From contig NC_087066.1 of the NCBI RefSeq assembly GCF_963678635.1, forward strand, positions 61,618,054-61,682,053: a stretch of 64,000 nucleotides of DNA. The letters are read 5' to 3'. The notes under the pieces are model-generated. The model saw only the letters and a list, made by a program, of their open reading frames with translations. It was not told where the DNA came from and did no database searches. The position numbers and the translations under genes are program-made. The stretch comes from Symsagittifera roscoffensis. Its lineage: Eukaryota; Xenacoelomorpha; Acoela; Convolutidae. Below, in pieces: positions 22,290-31,959 of the stretch (position 1 is the stretch's first letter; each line of letters begins with the position of its first letter).

Positions 22290-25220
22290 TTATCCGAATT
22301 TGGCTATCCAGTGTTCATAGAGTGTTGTGTAAGCGTAATAAGCGTTACAATGTGGTACTGGGTTAAGTGCTACATAATGTGTAAACGCGTCAACAATTAC
22401 CATAATGTAGGAGTTTCCTTCGGATGAGGGTGAAATTGGTCCTTTTGTATCAAAGGAGATACGGTGGTTAAAGTACAAACTTTGTCCTTTAAAGTCTTGT
22501 TTTTGTGCTATTTGTTTTTGATTTGGATAAGGTTTATTTAGTTGACATACTATACAATCATTGCATAGTACTTTTATCCAAATTGGTGCATTTGGGAAAT
22601 AAAAGTTTTGTATGAAATTTGAATATGTTTTCTCTGATCCAGAGTGTCCTTTAATATTTTGTGTATGTGAAATATTAAAAGCTATAAGAATCATACTTAA
22701 AGGGAGACAGGGAACTGTAGATTCATTTAATTGGTATTCTAGGAGGTCTGTGTTTTCATTAATTGTTGTATTATTAAATTTTCGAAAATATCGGAGGAGT
22801 GTTTTATTTCCTAAAATTGTGGTATCTGCTTTTACGGGTTTAGTTTTATATTTGTGCCATGATTTTAGTTGTCTAATTACTGGGTCAAGATTTTGATATT
22901 GTTTCAAAGTATTAATTGTAATTTTATCTGTTGGGGGGAGGAAAATGTTTGCAATTTCTAATTTAGATAAAGGAATTGTATCAAGTGGGTCATGGAGATC
23001 AAATACTTGATTTATTGTGTATTTTGAATCATTTGTTTGTGATCCTGATAAATTTATTTTATCAGTTAGGTTTTCTTTTTCAATTAGTGGAAAAAGGTCT
23101 TTTTTATTCGAGTGTTGTTTTACTCTTTTTTGTTGGGTGTTATTTTTTATCCATTGTGAGTATGGAATTGGTTTAAAAGTTGATTTTCCAAGTAGATCAA
23201 CATCGTAGTGGTTATTTTGACAATCTAAATAAAGTGGAAAAAGTTGTAGATTATTTATCTGTGATTGTTCAACGTCAGTTCTTACTGCATATTTGCATTC
23301 TAATCGGGGTGATGTTTCGTTTTTTGCAAGGTAGAATTTTATATTTTTGGGTATTTCTACTGTAGTTTTACGTGTTAGTAATTCAGGTGGCGTATTTCGA
23401 CTTAATGTGTCTGGTAATGCAAGATTTTTTCCTGCTGTCCAAACTATATGTAAGTTTGGAAATTTCATTAGAATTAGTTGAAATCTATAAACTCTATGAT
23501 TTGGATTTGACTTTTGTGTAAAGAGAAATATAATTGGTTTGTGATCTGTGATTAGAAGTGTTGGATGTTTTGATCCAAGTATCAGAAATTCATATTCCGT
23601 AAGTGTATAGATTATGGCTGTACATTCTCTCATTAGGGTTGAGAGTCTTAGCTCTGCTTGAGTGAATAAACGAGAATTTGCTGATATAAGGTTCATTTTG
23701 TTTGTACCATTATCTGATTGTAATAACGCTGCGCCGATGCCAAAGTTCGAAGCATCGCACATTGCGTAGAATGGTTGATTTGGATCTGGAATTGTATTCG
23801 AAATTTGTTCAGTTAGAAGTTTTTTAATTTCTTCAAATCGTGCTTGATGTTCTGTATTCCATTCAAAATTATTTTGTTGTCTAAGTATATTATAGAATGG
23901 TCTTAGGTATAATTGCATTTTATAGACATATTTACTTAAAAAATTTAACATTCCAAGGAATTCTTGGATTTTCTTTTTGTTTGTTGGTGGTTGGAGTTTT
24001 TGAATAGCATCAATGCGTGATTTTAATGGGGTGATTGTTTTTCTTTCTATATTATGTCCTAAGAATTTTACTCGTGTTAAAAAGAAGTGTGATTTATCAG
24101 GGGCGGCCTTCAGATTTTCGTTCTGAAGTATTTGGTGATATTGTTCTAAAACATTGAACATTTCTTCTTTAGTCTGTGATTGCATAAAAACATCGTCTAA
24201 ATAGGTGATTGCGTTTTTCTTGAGTATTAGTGGTCGAAAAATTTTGCTCATAAAAGCTGAAAATGCTGCTGGTCCTATGGCTATTCCATAGAATAAGCGG
24301 TTGAATTCATACTGTTGGTTTCCAATAACAAATTGTGTTAAACGTCGCGATTGTTCATCTAATGGCATTTGATTGTATGCACTATTCATATCTGCGGTTG
24401 TAAAGTATTTTCCGTTCATTTTTTTTAAAATAACTTGTATTGGTTCAATAGGCCAATTACACTTTGATTCATCTATGAGTGAGTTGAGGTATCTAGCGTC
24501 GAGAACGATTTTTAATGATTCTCCTTTGGCTAGAATGATAACAGGGTTGATAAATGTGTTACCTTTTGGTTGTTCTTCTTTATTTACTGGTGAGATAATG
24601 TTGTATTGTTCTAAAATGTCGAGTAATCTGTTCACTTTATCGTGTAAGTGAATTGGTACTTTACTTGCTCTTTGTTTTTTGAAAACTGCGTCTGGTTTTA
24701 ATGGGAGATGTAGTGATGAGCTGATTTTGCCAACATCAAATTTGGATGTTGCATAGACTGATGAATATTTGATTAGCTGTTTGGCTAATTTATCAAATTC
24801 GTCTTGTGTTATTTGTGAATGTTGGAAGTTAAACATTGTTAAAAATTTCTGTTGATTCTCTGCGTAATTACTTATGTTGAATGTAGGTTTGAAATATGGG
24901 GTTTTTGTGAAATAATCCGTATTTCTTTTTTCGTTACTTATTATATTATTTATGGATAATTCTTCATTAAGAATTGTGGATTGACAAAAATCTAATAATT
25001 GGAGTATATTATTTACGCGATATTCTTTTTCGTGTATTGGTGATATCGTAGCGTTGGTTTCGCAATAGCCTAAAAGTCCTAAAGGTAATGTTACTTGATA
25101 GGGTGTATTGTTGTATACACGTAGAGATATAATATCTGAATTCGAGTTTTTCAAATATTTTATGGATGAGATTGTGATTTTGAAAAATTTATGGATAGGT
25201 TTGAATTCAAAATCTGACAT
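22290..25220 (-). CDS. pol: Pol: reverse transcriptase, RNase H and integrase N-terminal part
   Basis: 976-aa frame. The order is RT (fingers with a LDARYLN motif near residue 235, catalytic YLDD near residue 340), connection, RNase H (DASNFGIG near 487, ECTAIIY, then ITDHKP), and integrase. The integrase has its HHCC zinc domain (H..KGH.......C.DC..C, about residues 855-895) and the first catalytic Asp in DTKGP. This copies viral RNA into DNA and inserts it. YLDD and the domain order identify Ty3/gypsy. The frame is open upstream of the ATG to about 25330, so the true N-terminus may arise from a longer polyprotein. The frame ends early at 22290 inside the integrase core. Confidence 0.93.
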   Translation of the reverse strand: MSDFEFKPIHKFFKITISSIKYLKNSNSDIISLRVYNNTPYQVTLPLGLLGYCETNATISPIHEKEYRVNNILQLLDFCQSTILNEELSINNIISNEKRNTDYFTKTPYFKPTFNISNYAENQQKFLTMFNFQHSQITQDEFDKLAKQLIKYSSVYATSKFDVGKISSSLHLPLKPDAVFKKQRASKVPIHLHDKVNRLLDILEQYNIISPVNKEEQPKGNTFINPVIILAKGESLKIVLDARYLNSLIDESKCNWPIEPIQVILKKMNGKYFTTADMNSAYNQMPLDEQSRRLTQFVIGNQQYEFNRLFYGIAIGPAAFSAFMSKIFRPLILKKNAITYLDDVFMQSQTKEEMFNVLEQYHQILQNENLKAAPDKSHFFLTRVKFLGHNIERKTITPLKSRIDAIQKLQPPTNKKKIQEFLGMLNFLSKYVYKMQLYLRPFYNILRQQNNFEWNTEHQARFEEIKKLLTEQISNTIPDPNQPFYAMCDASNFGIGAALLQSDNGTNKMNLISANSRLFTQAELRLSTLMRECTAIIYTLTEYEFLILGSKHPTLLITDHKPIIFLFTQKSNPNHRVYRFQLILMKFPNLHIVWTAGKNLALPDTLSRNTPPELLTRKTTVEIPKNIKFYLAKNETSPRLECKYAVRTDVEQSQINNLQLFPLYLDCQNNHYDVDLLGKSTFKPIPYSQWIKNNTQQKRVKQHSNKKDLFPLIEKENLTDKINLSGSQTNDSKYTINQVFDLHDPLDTIPLSKLEIANIFLPPTDKITINTLKQYQNLDPVIRQLKSWHKYKTKPVKADTTILGNKTLLRYFRKFNNTTINENTDLLEYQLNESTVPCLPLSMILIAFNISHTQNIKGHSGSEKTYSNFIQNFYFPNAPIWIKVLCNDCIVCQLNKPYPNQKQIAQKQDFKGQSLYFNHRISFDTKGPISPSSEGNSYIMVIVDAFTHYVALNPVPHCNAYYAYTTLYEHWIAKFG

Positions 25221-25411
25221 ATAGAGTTGTTGTTTGTTTTGTTTTTTATCATATTGGTGAACTTGTTTTATTGAAAAAATATATATATGTTTCCTGATAG
25301 TGGTTTCAGGTGTTTTCTTTGTTGATTATATATAGGATAAAATTTTGAAAAGAATGGTGGTTGTTTATTTAATCTTTGAAAAAATGTTAGGGATGTGTCT
25401 TTTGTTTTTGT

Positions 25412-26053
25412 TTATTTATCTTTGATTAGTATTTTACTATTCAAAATGTTGATTGTTGGTATATATTTAGAGATAAATGGTATTCCAATGATATTGTGTT
25501 TAATATCAGTGATATGAACTATTTGTTTAAATGGTTTATTTAAAATTTTATTTTGCTCCATTGTTCTTGTGGGGAGAAGAAATAATTGAATTTTTCCATA
25601 GTTTACCAATGTTGATCCTTGTGCTGTTGCTAGTTTACTGGAGGTTTCAAGAGGTGTTAGCTTTGGGTGTAAGGTTTTTATTTCATTCCATGTGGGAATG
25701 TTTATTATATTTGATTCTGCTCCTGAATCAATTAAAAAATCAATTTCAAGATCTGGTGGTTGAAATTCTTTGCTTCTTGGACTTTCTAAAAGAAATGGTG
25801 TTGTCCAAATTTTTTCTTTGGGTCGTTCTTTTTGTATGTTTTGATAGATGTGATTTGTATTTAAGCATTTTGTTTTGTCATTCTCATTGGGTTGATTTGT
25901 AGTGTTAATTTCGTTTGTTTCTTGTGTTGTTTGTGTAGAATGGATGGGTTCAATATAATAATTGTGAAGGAGTTCTGATTGATTTTCATATATATGTGAT
26001 GAAAAAGGTTGTTCATATATAATAGGTTCATAGTCATTTTCGACTGCTATCAT
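25412..26053 (-). CDS. Retropepsin-like aspartic protease
   Basis: 213-aa frame with the active-site motif IDSGAES (about residue 109) and a downstream IIGIPFISKY segment that fits the second hydrophobic-hydrophobic-Gly motif of retroviral proteases. It processes the polyproteins. The frame is open upstream of the ATG and lies -1 relative to the end of the gag frame; it also has a stop and frame change before RT, so the pol polyprotein is not continuous in this copy. Confidence 0.85.
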   Translation of the reverse strand: MIAVENDYEPIIYEQPFSSHIYENQSELLHNYYIEPIHSTQTTQETNEINTTNQPNENDKTKCLNTNHIYQNIQKERPKEKIWTTPFLLESPRSKEFQPPDLEIDFLIDSGAESNIINIPTWNEIKTLHPKLTPLETSSKLATAQGSTLVNYGKIQLFLLPTRTMEQNKILNKPFKQIVHITDIKHNIIGIPFISKYIPTINILNSKILIKDK

Positions 26054-26193
26054 ATTGATGGAGATAGTGTTTTCTGTATCACTTTCTGAATCTGATGATT
26101 CACAGTTAATTTGATTTAGTTGTAGTTCGTTATTTCCTGTGTCATCAATACCTGGAGGGTCTGATGTTGTTTCTGGATTTGATTGTACTTGAT

Positions 26194-29100
26194 TTATATT
26201 TCTTTGATGTTTAGGTGTACTACTTCTATGGCGATTATTAGAATTATTATAATGGTTATTATTCCTGTGTGGTGATTGGGAATAATTTCTATAACGATTA
26301 TTATAACTTGAATGTCGATTTTGTGAATTATTTCGTGATCTGTTTTGGATCTGTTTTGGTAATTATTGTTTGGTCTGTTGTAGTTTGATCTATTATATGA
26401 GTTATTCCTTGATCGATTGTTCGGGTAATTCTGGTTTCGGTTGTTTGAATAACTTCTATTCCGATTATTGGAATAGTTTCTATTTCTATTGTATGATGAA
26501 TTTCGTGATTGATTGTTTGGATAGTAATTATTTCTTGATTGGGAATTAGATCTAGAAACAAATAGTGTTGTATTTGAATTTGATCTGGAGTAGTTATTTC
26601 TACTATTTTGTCTATTGTAGTGATTTTGTGACGAATTTTGTGTATTTCTTCGTTCTGGCGATCTTCCTCTATAACTTGAGTTATATGGTGATTGATTTCT
26701 CGTGTAGTTGGTGTTGCTCGGTAGTGGTTTTCCTGAACTGTTGTTGCTGTATACATTTTTGTTTGGTAGATTTTGATCTTTCTTGTATTGATAGAATGAT
26801 TTATTCGGTTCTTTATATTTTTGAGGTTTATTTTGATTGTCTTGCTGTTTTTGTCTACATTCAGAAATACTATGTCCGTATCGTCGGCAATAATTACACC
26901 ATTTTTTGAAAGATGGCTTGCCTTTAAAGTTTGGGTGTTTTTCGTAAATATTGAGTATTTCAGTGATTTTTTCAACGAGGTCTGTATCTGATTCCTGTAT
27001 ATTGTTGATACTTGTGGTATTTGTTTCGATTCGGTTAACATATTGTAATTTCAGATTTTCTGTTTCTTCGAGTTTCATTGTGATTTCTGCTTGTTCTAGT
27101 TTGTCTACTAGTTTTCGAAAATCTAAATCGGGTTCTCGAATTGAGGAGGGATGGGATGCTCTCTTTTTTATTGCTATTTTCCTTAATTGAGGTGTTAAGG
27201 TCATCATTAAGATTTCTGTCATCTTTGTGTTTTTATAGTCATGTGTATTTATTGAATATGCTTTTCGAACTAGTGTTTCGATGCGTACTGCTAATTGCTT
27301 GATGGTTTCATTTGGTAATCTGCGAATTTCATTACATAAAACTCTTTGTTGTTGTTTGTTTCTTTCGGAGTCAAACATTTTTGAAAATTCTTGTGTAAAC
27401 CTTTTCCAATTTGATTTTTTTTCTAGAGGCAATACTGAAAACCATTTTTGGGCTGCGCCGTCTAAAGTTGTTTGTATCAACGCTGTGCGTCGATGTATCC
27501 AGTTTTGATGTAGTGGCGTATTAATTGGTTCAGGTCCTATAATTAAAATCAAATTTGCTGTTACTGCATTTAAATAGTCTTCTACAGAATATTCAGGGTC
27601 TGTTCCTGTGAATACCATTAAAGGTTTATTTGATGTTATTGATGATCCACCCATAAGGTATGGATTCATTGTCATTTGTAATGATTCTGCTGCATTTGGC
27701 ATTTGAGAAAAATTTGGAAGTTGATTTCTTGTTATTTCGTGTTGTTGAAGATAATATGGGAGTGGTATTTCATTTTGCATTTGTGTCGGTTGATACGAGT
27801 GTGTGATCATTGGGTTTTGTTGCTGAATTGGTTGACTATATTGTGTATTAATTGGGTTTTGTTGCTGAATTGGTTGTTGATTTTGTGTATCTATCGGTTG
27901 TGGAGAAAAAATTCTATGATTTGTATGTGGTTTCTGTACTCCTTGTCCACGATATTCTTGATTATATGGTGCAAATATATCTGGTTGTAAAAAATCATCA
28001 TCTGAGGATAAGTAATCCACTTGATAAGATGTTTGTTTTTTATTTTTATTTTGTTGAAAAAATGGATAGTTTTCACTACGATCCTGTGAAGGATGTAAAT
28101 CTGTTTGAAAATTTACTGAATTAGTTTGTGCTATTGGGTTATCCCAGTTTCGAGATCTTGTGTAATTATTAAAATTTTTTCGTGGGGGATAATTTGTTTT
28201 TGATGGATGTGTGTAATTATAATTATGTTCTGCAAAATTGTTTCTAGTGAACGTTTTACGTGTTTTTGACGGTATTGTCATGGGTCTGTATGTCTGATAA
28301 TCCATGTGTGAATATTTTGGGGCAACCGAAGGTTTAACGGTTGATTGTAAGGTTACCTGTGTTTGTGAAGGGTTTGTATTTCTTGGTGTTGTTAAATTTG
28401 GACGTATCGGTGAAATGCTTTGTTGTGTAGTTGTTGTGTGTACGATTTCTTCATTTATGAAGTGTGATGGTGTCTGGATATCTTGTTGGGTGAGATTTCT
28501 AGTTCCATTGAGGTTTTCATTGTGTATGACTGTGGAGTTTAAACGAGTATTTTGCATATCAGGTAAAAATGTATTATAGTTTAATGGTGTTGCATCAATG
28601 GTTAATGGTATTACTCTTACATAATCTCTTACATAAGATATTGTACTTATCGCTTGACTTGCAATTGATTGTGGGATATTTATAAATGCATAATGAGACC
28701 ATTCGGGGTCCCAAACATAGTCTGACTGTTCTGTGATGGCAGTATCATCGTTTGAGTTTTGAGGTCTAAAATTTTTTCTTGCTTGTGAAATTAAATCTAG
28801 ATTATGTGTGAAATAATCTATTATAAACCATGCCAAAATTTTTTGTAAGTCATGTTTTGTATGTTGTGAAACATCATCTTTAGTGAAATTTTCCTTAGTT
28901 ATATTTAGAAAACTAGAGAGTAGTGTGATTTCATGTCGTACTCTTATATGTTTAGATGTTTCTGTCGGTGAGACATTTGGGATTGGGATTTCGTTTTCTA
29001 ATATCGATATATAACTATATATTATTGCAAAAACTTCATTGGTGAATATGGAGTTTGCTCTTTGTGAGTTATGATATTGTATGCTTTTTATATATTCTGA

Positions 29101-29307
29101 GAGTACTTTTGAGAATTCTAAATCAAGGTCGTCTGTTTGAATTACATATTTGCTGTGATTCTGGTTTGGTGAGCTGAATTCTATGGAGTAGATTCCGTAT
29201 TGTTGTGTTAAGTTGCATATATCTTTCAAATAGTGATCGATAATTTGTCTTTTGATTTTTACATCTGGGAACTCTGTTTTACATGGACTGATTCCGGGCT
29301 CAAACAA
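26194..29307 (-). CDS. gag: Gag polyprotein (capsid and nucleocapsid), no ATG at its start
   Basis: A 1037-codon frame. The N-terminal ~250 residues (NLFEPGISPCKTEFPDV...) are conserved in copy A although no ATG precedes them in frame; the nominal start is TTG. Then come a Gln/Pro/Thr-rich linker (250-530), a capsid-like region (FTGTDPEYSVEDYLNAV to LKLQYVNRIETN) and a zinc knuckle CNYCRRYGHSISEC (about residue 800), then an Arg/Asn/Ser-rich RNA-binding tail. Near 26320-26350 an 11-bp direct duplication (ACAGATCCAAA/ACAGATCAC) shifts the frame, and the last ~45 residues (Ile-rich) are out-of-frame; the original tail reading continues in the protease frame. A 1000-residue gag is long for this superfamily. 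Confidence 0.9.
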   Translation of the reverse strand: MFEPGISPCKTEFPDVKIKRQIIDHYLKDICNLTQQYGIYSIEFSSPNQNHSKYVIQTDDLDLEFSKVLSEYIKSIQYHNSQRANSIFTNEVFAIIYSYISILENEIPIPNVSPTETSKHIRVRHEITLLSSFLNITKENFTKDDVSQHTKHDLQKILAWFIIDYFTHNLDLISQARKNFRPQNSNDDTAITEQSDYVWDPEWSHYAFINIPQSIASQAISTISYVRDYVRVIPLTIDATPLNYNTFLPDMQNTRLNSTVIHNENLNGTRNLTQQDIQTPSHFINEEIVHTTTTQQSISPIRPNLTTPRNTNPSQTQVTLQSTVKPSVAPKYSHMDYQTYRPMTIPSKTRKTFTRNNFAEHNYNYTHPSKTNYPPRKNFNNYTRSRNWDNPIAQTNSVNFQTDLHPSQDRSENYPFFQQNKNKKQTSYQVDYLSSDDDFLQPDIFAPYNQEYRGQGVQKPHTNHRIFSPQPIDTQNQQPIQQQNPINTQYSQPIQQQNPMITHSYQPTQMQNEIPLPYYLQQHEITRNQLPNFSQMPNAAESLQMTMNPYLMGGSSITSNKPLMVFTGTDPEYSVEDYLNAVTANLILIIGPEPINTPLHQNWIHRRTALIQTTLDGAAQKWFSVLPLEKKSNWKRFTQEFSKMFDSERNKQQQRVLCNEIRRLPNETIKQLAVRIETLVRKAYSINTHDYKNTKMTEILMMTLTPQLRKIAIKKRASHPSSIREPDLDFRKLVDKLEQAEITMKLEETENLKLQYVNRIETNTTSINNIQESDTDLVEKITEILNIYEKHPNFKGKPSFKKWCNYCRRYGHSISECRQKQQDNQNKPQKYKEPNKSFYQYKKDQNLPNKNVYSNNSSGKPLPSNTNYTRNQSPYNSSYRGRSPERRNTQNSSQNHYNRQNSRNNYSRSNSNTTLFVSRSNSQSRNNYYPNNQSRNSSYNRNRNYSNNRNRSYSNNRNQNYPNNRSRNNSYNRSNYNRPNNNYQNRSKTDHEIIHKIDIQVIIIVIEIIPNHHTGIITIIIILIIAIEVVHLNIKEI

Positions 29308-29309
29308 AT

Positions 29310-29426
29310 TTAAGAGTAAATTTTTGCAAAATATAGCTGTCCTCTATCAGTGGTTGCATCTACGATAAAGGGGAAGATATCATCATCATCTGGACTTTCT
29401 TCACCTGGGGTGTGTGTTGAGCTCAT
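29310..29426 (-). CDS. Short acidic ORF overlapping ORF0 and the gag start
   Basis: 38 aa (MSSTHTPGEESPDDDD..., ending FAKIYS). It begins inside the end of ORF0 and stops just inside the gag reading frame, which lies -1 relative to it. Copy A keeps a homologous 36-aa ORF with the same boundaries and frame relation (2694-2804). Conservation of both suggests it supplies the start of gag by frameshifting or splicing, or that gag is reinitiated here. I do not see a classical X XXY YYZ slippery site shared by both copies. Confidence 0.5.
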   Translation of the reverse strand: MSSTHTPGEESPDDDDIFPFIVDATTDRGQLYFAKIYS

Positions 29427-29868
29427 TTTTTCGTTTGATGACTGTTAATATGTAACTATCGATGTGAATAATTGGTTGATTCCAATTGTATAAGTGTACT
29501 GGTTTGTGTTTATATTGTTTTTTTATTCTTCTTTTTCCTCTTTTTGATGAATTTGAAGTTGTTTCTGAGTCGGAAAAATATAATTGATCGTGAATGGGGC
29601 AATTTTTATCTATAGATTCTGTTAATTTATAAAGTTCGTCTAAACTGCTGGTTTCTGATTCTGAAAATGCGTTTCGGTTTTTGGAAATTCTTTTTCGTGT
29701 TATTTGTCTTTGTTTGGTTATTATTTTTCTTTTTATTGTTTGTCGTTTTGTTCTGATATATCCAACTGTTTGTGTATGAGGTGTGATTACAAGATCGTAT
29801 TTTTTGTTATGTATTTCACAATTGTGTAAAACGATTGTGTGTTTATTTCCTAGGTTTTTAAATGACAT
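29401..29868 (-). CDS. ORF0: 155-aa basic protein upstream of gag
   Basis: Intact ORF starting MSFKNLGNKHTIVLHNC. The middle is strongly basic (KRQTIKRKIITKQRQITRKR), followed by two Ser/Asp/Glu patches (FSESETSS; FSDSETTSN), a second basic cluster (KRGKRRIKKQYKHK) and a hydrophobic end. Such composition suits nucleic-acid binding or nuclear localisation, but no fold is recognised. Copy A holds a diverged version in the same place, supporting a real gene. The next ORF starts inside its 3' end. Confidence 0.65.
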   Translation of the reverse strand: MSFKNLGNKHTIVLHNCEIHNKKYDLVITPHTQTVGYIRTKRQTIKRKIITKQRQITRKRISKNRNAFSESETSSLDELYKLTESIDKNCPIHDQLYFSDSETTSNSSKRGKRRIKKQYKHKPVHLYNWNQPIIHIDSYILTVIKRKNELNTHPR

Positions 29869-31101
29869 AAGGTTTAGGATGACGGATGCAAAAGGTTGTT
29901 AAATGATTTCTATTTTCTTAGACTGTTAGTCCTTACGATTTTTTGGTTAGCCTAACCTGGGTCTATTTGTTCAGGGTTGGGGAGAAAAGTATATCGATTC
30001 CGAAGAATGATTTTATACTTTCTCGTGGCTAGTATAAGCTAAGGTGTTAACTTACTTAATCTTACTTAAGGGTAGTGATTGTGTTCAGGGTTGGAGAATA
30101 GTAAATCGATCCACAAGGTTCAGGTATAATTAGAACGCGAGTAGTTCGTTAGATACTATTTTAATTTTACTAAGTCTAAGATTTATCCTGGGTCTGGTAA
30201 GAGGGGGGATCAAGTGAAGGATGAATAACCGAAATTCTTCACTGTTTATCCTAATTTGAATGATTAGTTTTGTTCAAAAATTTCTGTTAGTCCTGGGTTT
30301 TTAGAAAGGGTTGGATAGTGAATCGACGTTTGAGGTCGTTAGACACTAGCTAAGTGGGTGGGGGAGAACAAAATTGTTCTTTTTGATCCAAGGATAGGCC
30401 TTGATGATCAAGTTTTAAATTTAATTAAATAGAAAATGATTTAAGATCCAAGGATGAGCCTTGATGATCTGATTTTAAATTTAAGTGAATTTAAGTTTAA
30501 AATGATTTAAATTTGTGTAGAGAAAAGATTTAGTGTTTTTATGATATTAGTGAGCTTATGAATGCTGTTATGTTTTAGGTGATGAAGCTGGAACAACAGG
30601 ATGATTTATGATTACTAACCATTTATTGTCATGTTACTAATTTTTATTTTGATTTTTCAATAAATATTTTTCAAACATGTTTTGTATATTACTGCAGAAA
30701 TTAGGAAAACGATCTGAGATCTTTTTATCAATCGTTATTGTATATTAATAATTTTGTTTAGCGCCTGAAATGATTTTGAAGATTGACTTCAAGATTTTAT
30801 GTTTGCAAATGAAAATCTAAATTCATTGCTAGTAGTATTCTAAATACAAAAGTTTGTGTTGGCTTTTGCCGAACTATCATATAACTATATGGTAAGTTTC
30901 TACTTTGTCGTATGTCGTCTCTGGTTTGAGGTCTTCTTGCAATTCCGGGTAGTTGTCTTATCGTTCGGAATATTGGCTTTGATCTATTGAGTCGTAGAGA
31001 CATTTCGATTAAATTATCGTCGTGTAACATTTTTTTAAAAAAAGTTTTGTCTAAATTCTAATCTATTTTTGGTTAATTCTAAGCTATTAAGGTCTTGTTC
31101 G
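29869..31101 (-). promoter_or_regulatory. Structured 5' leader of the giant element
   Basis: 1.2 kb without a long ORF, collinear with copy A (3229-4445). It has imperfect repeats around a CCTGGGTCT...GGTTGG motif (about 29960, 30090, 30190 and 30300) and two copies of GATCCAAGGAT..GCCTTGATGATC (30385-30409 and 30445-30469). In sense orientation the latter folds: GATC..CAAGG pairs with CCTTG GATC. Copy A has both copies (3740-3764, 3800-3824). The plus-strand element has a version with a changed but still paired stem (45211-45234). A role in RNA packaging, dimerisation or translation is plausible. Confidence 0.65.
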
Positions 31102-31119
31102 AGACTTATGGTCGCACCA
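31102..31119 (-). promoter_or_regulatory. Primer binding site of the giant element
   Basis: Sense-strand TGGTGCGACCATAAGTCT, two bases after the 5' LTR end. It starts with the complement of a tRNA CCA end. It is identical to copy A in the first 17 bases. tRNA not assigned. Confidence 0.8.
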
Positions 31120-31121
31120 GA

Positions 31122-31531
31122 TGAGTTATGACCGAAGTGTATAACTCATAGAGTAATTTCGGATAGGGTACACCGTCTGCTCGTCACGCTATCTTATTTT
31201 CGGCCGGATAGATTCGTGCAACTTCTTAGTCTAATACCGATCCTAATCTTACTCTTATACTATCTAGTCTCAGGTTGTTTAACTAGTCTCTGCTAGGCTC
31301 AATAGATCTAGGGTATACTGGTTTATTGCGGCTGCTGAAGTCTTCTTGGAGAGTCAACTAATTTCTAAGTTAAATTCAAATCTCTCTGGTGCTGAAATTA
31401 CAAGTAATTTCAGCACTTACAAATAAGTGGGTTGTTAGTTAGATGGATCATGATTGGTTAATATTAAATACTTTACAGTGGTAAAATATCTAATTTATCC
31501 AATCATAAAATGTAGTTTAGATCAGGTTCCA
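31122..31531 (-). repeat. 5' LTR of the giant element
   Basis: 410 bp, TG...CA ends in sense orientation, AATAAA signal at 31322-31327 (minus strand), hairpin at 31389-31416. Two differences from the 3' LTR. Confidence 0.93.
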
Positions 31532-31535
31532 ATAC
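31532..31535. repeat. Target site duplication ATAC (right)
   Basis: Matches 12780-12783 on the other side of the element. Confidence 0.85.
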
Positions 31536-31959
31536 GACAAAAAGTACAAAACCGAACCCTAATTGGCCAGAATGACTGTAGTGATTTTTTTGAAAAGGAT
31601 TATATTCGCGATTAATCAACATAAGTTCGAGAGAACACACTGTGTTCACGCACAATCGATCAATCCAATAAGTCGCAGAAGCGCCAAAGCCTAATCCTGA
31701 AGTAAAACTTCATTGACAGATCATCGCCCTGATACAAACGCCCATTTTTTAAAATGAAAATATGCAGTTATAGTTTGTGACTTTCGAGAGGATGCTGAAA
31801 AAAATGAAGAAATTATAGGATAGAGGCGGAAAAATTATAGCAACAAACTTAAATAGTAGTGATGCTAGTCTGGAATGTGTACCAGACTCAGTATAGTGTA
31901 TAAACTGGCTACCTGAACCAGGCTGCCATTTTATCCGAGAAAAAACATTGCAATGTAAT

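Larger units (their letters stand above)
12784..31531 (-). mobile_element. Giant (18.7 kb) envelope-bearing Ty3/gypsy-type LTR retroelement
   Basis: Complete insertion bounded by 410-bp LTRs (12784-13193 and 31122-31531), TG...CA ends and a 4-bp ATAC target duplication. Sense-strand order: 5' LTR, primer site, leader, ORF0, short acidic ORF, gag, protease, RT-RNase H-integrase, two small membrane ORFs, Pro/Ser/Thr-rich frame, glycoprotein, 602-aa ORF, small 3' ORF, 3' LTR. The order protease-RT-RNase H-integrase is that of Metaviridae. Typical members are 5-12 kb, so this one is unusually long because of the 3' cassette of nearly 8 kb. The giant Burro elements reported from planarians are a family to compare. 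Only two LTR differences mean a recent insertion, yet several genes are broken. Confidence 0.95.

Noticed and set aside
26328-27041. 237-codon minus-strand frame inside gag
   Set aside because: Overlaps the zinc-knuckle and Asn/Arg-rich tail of gag in another frame; an Ile/Thr-rich shadow, although its presence illustrates how repetitive the tail is.
31102-31119. Assigning a specific primer tRNA
   Set aside because: The 18-base word does not match any tRNA 3' end I can recall with confidence.
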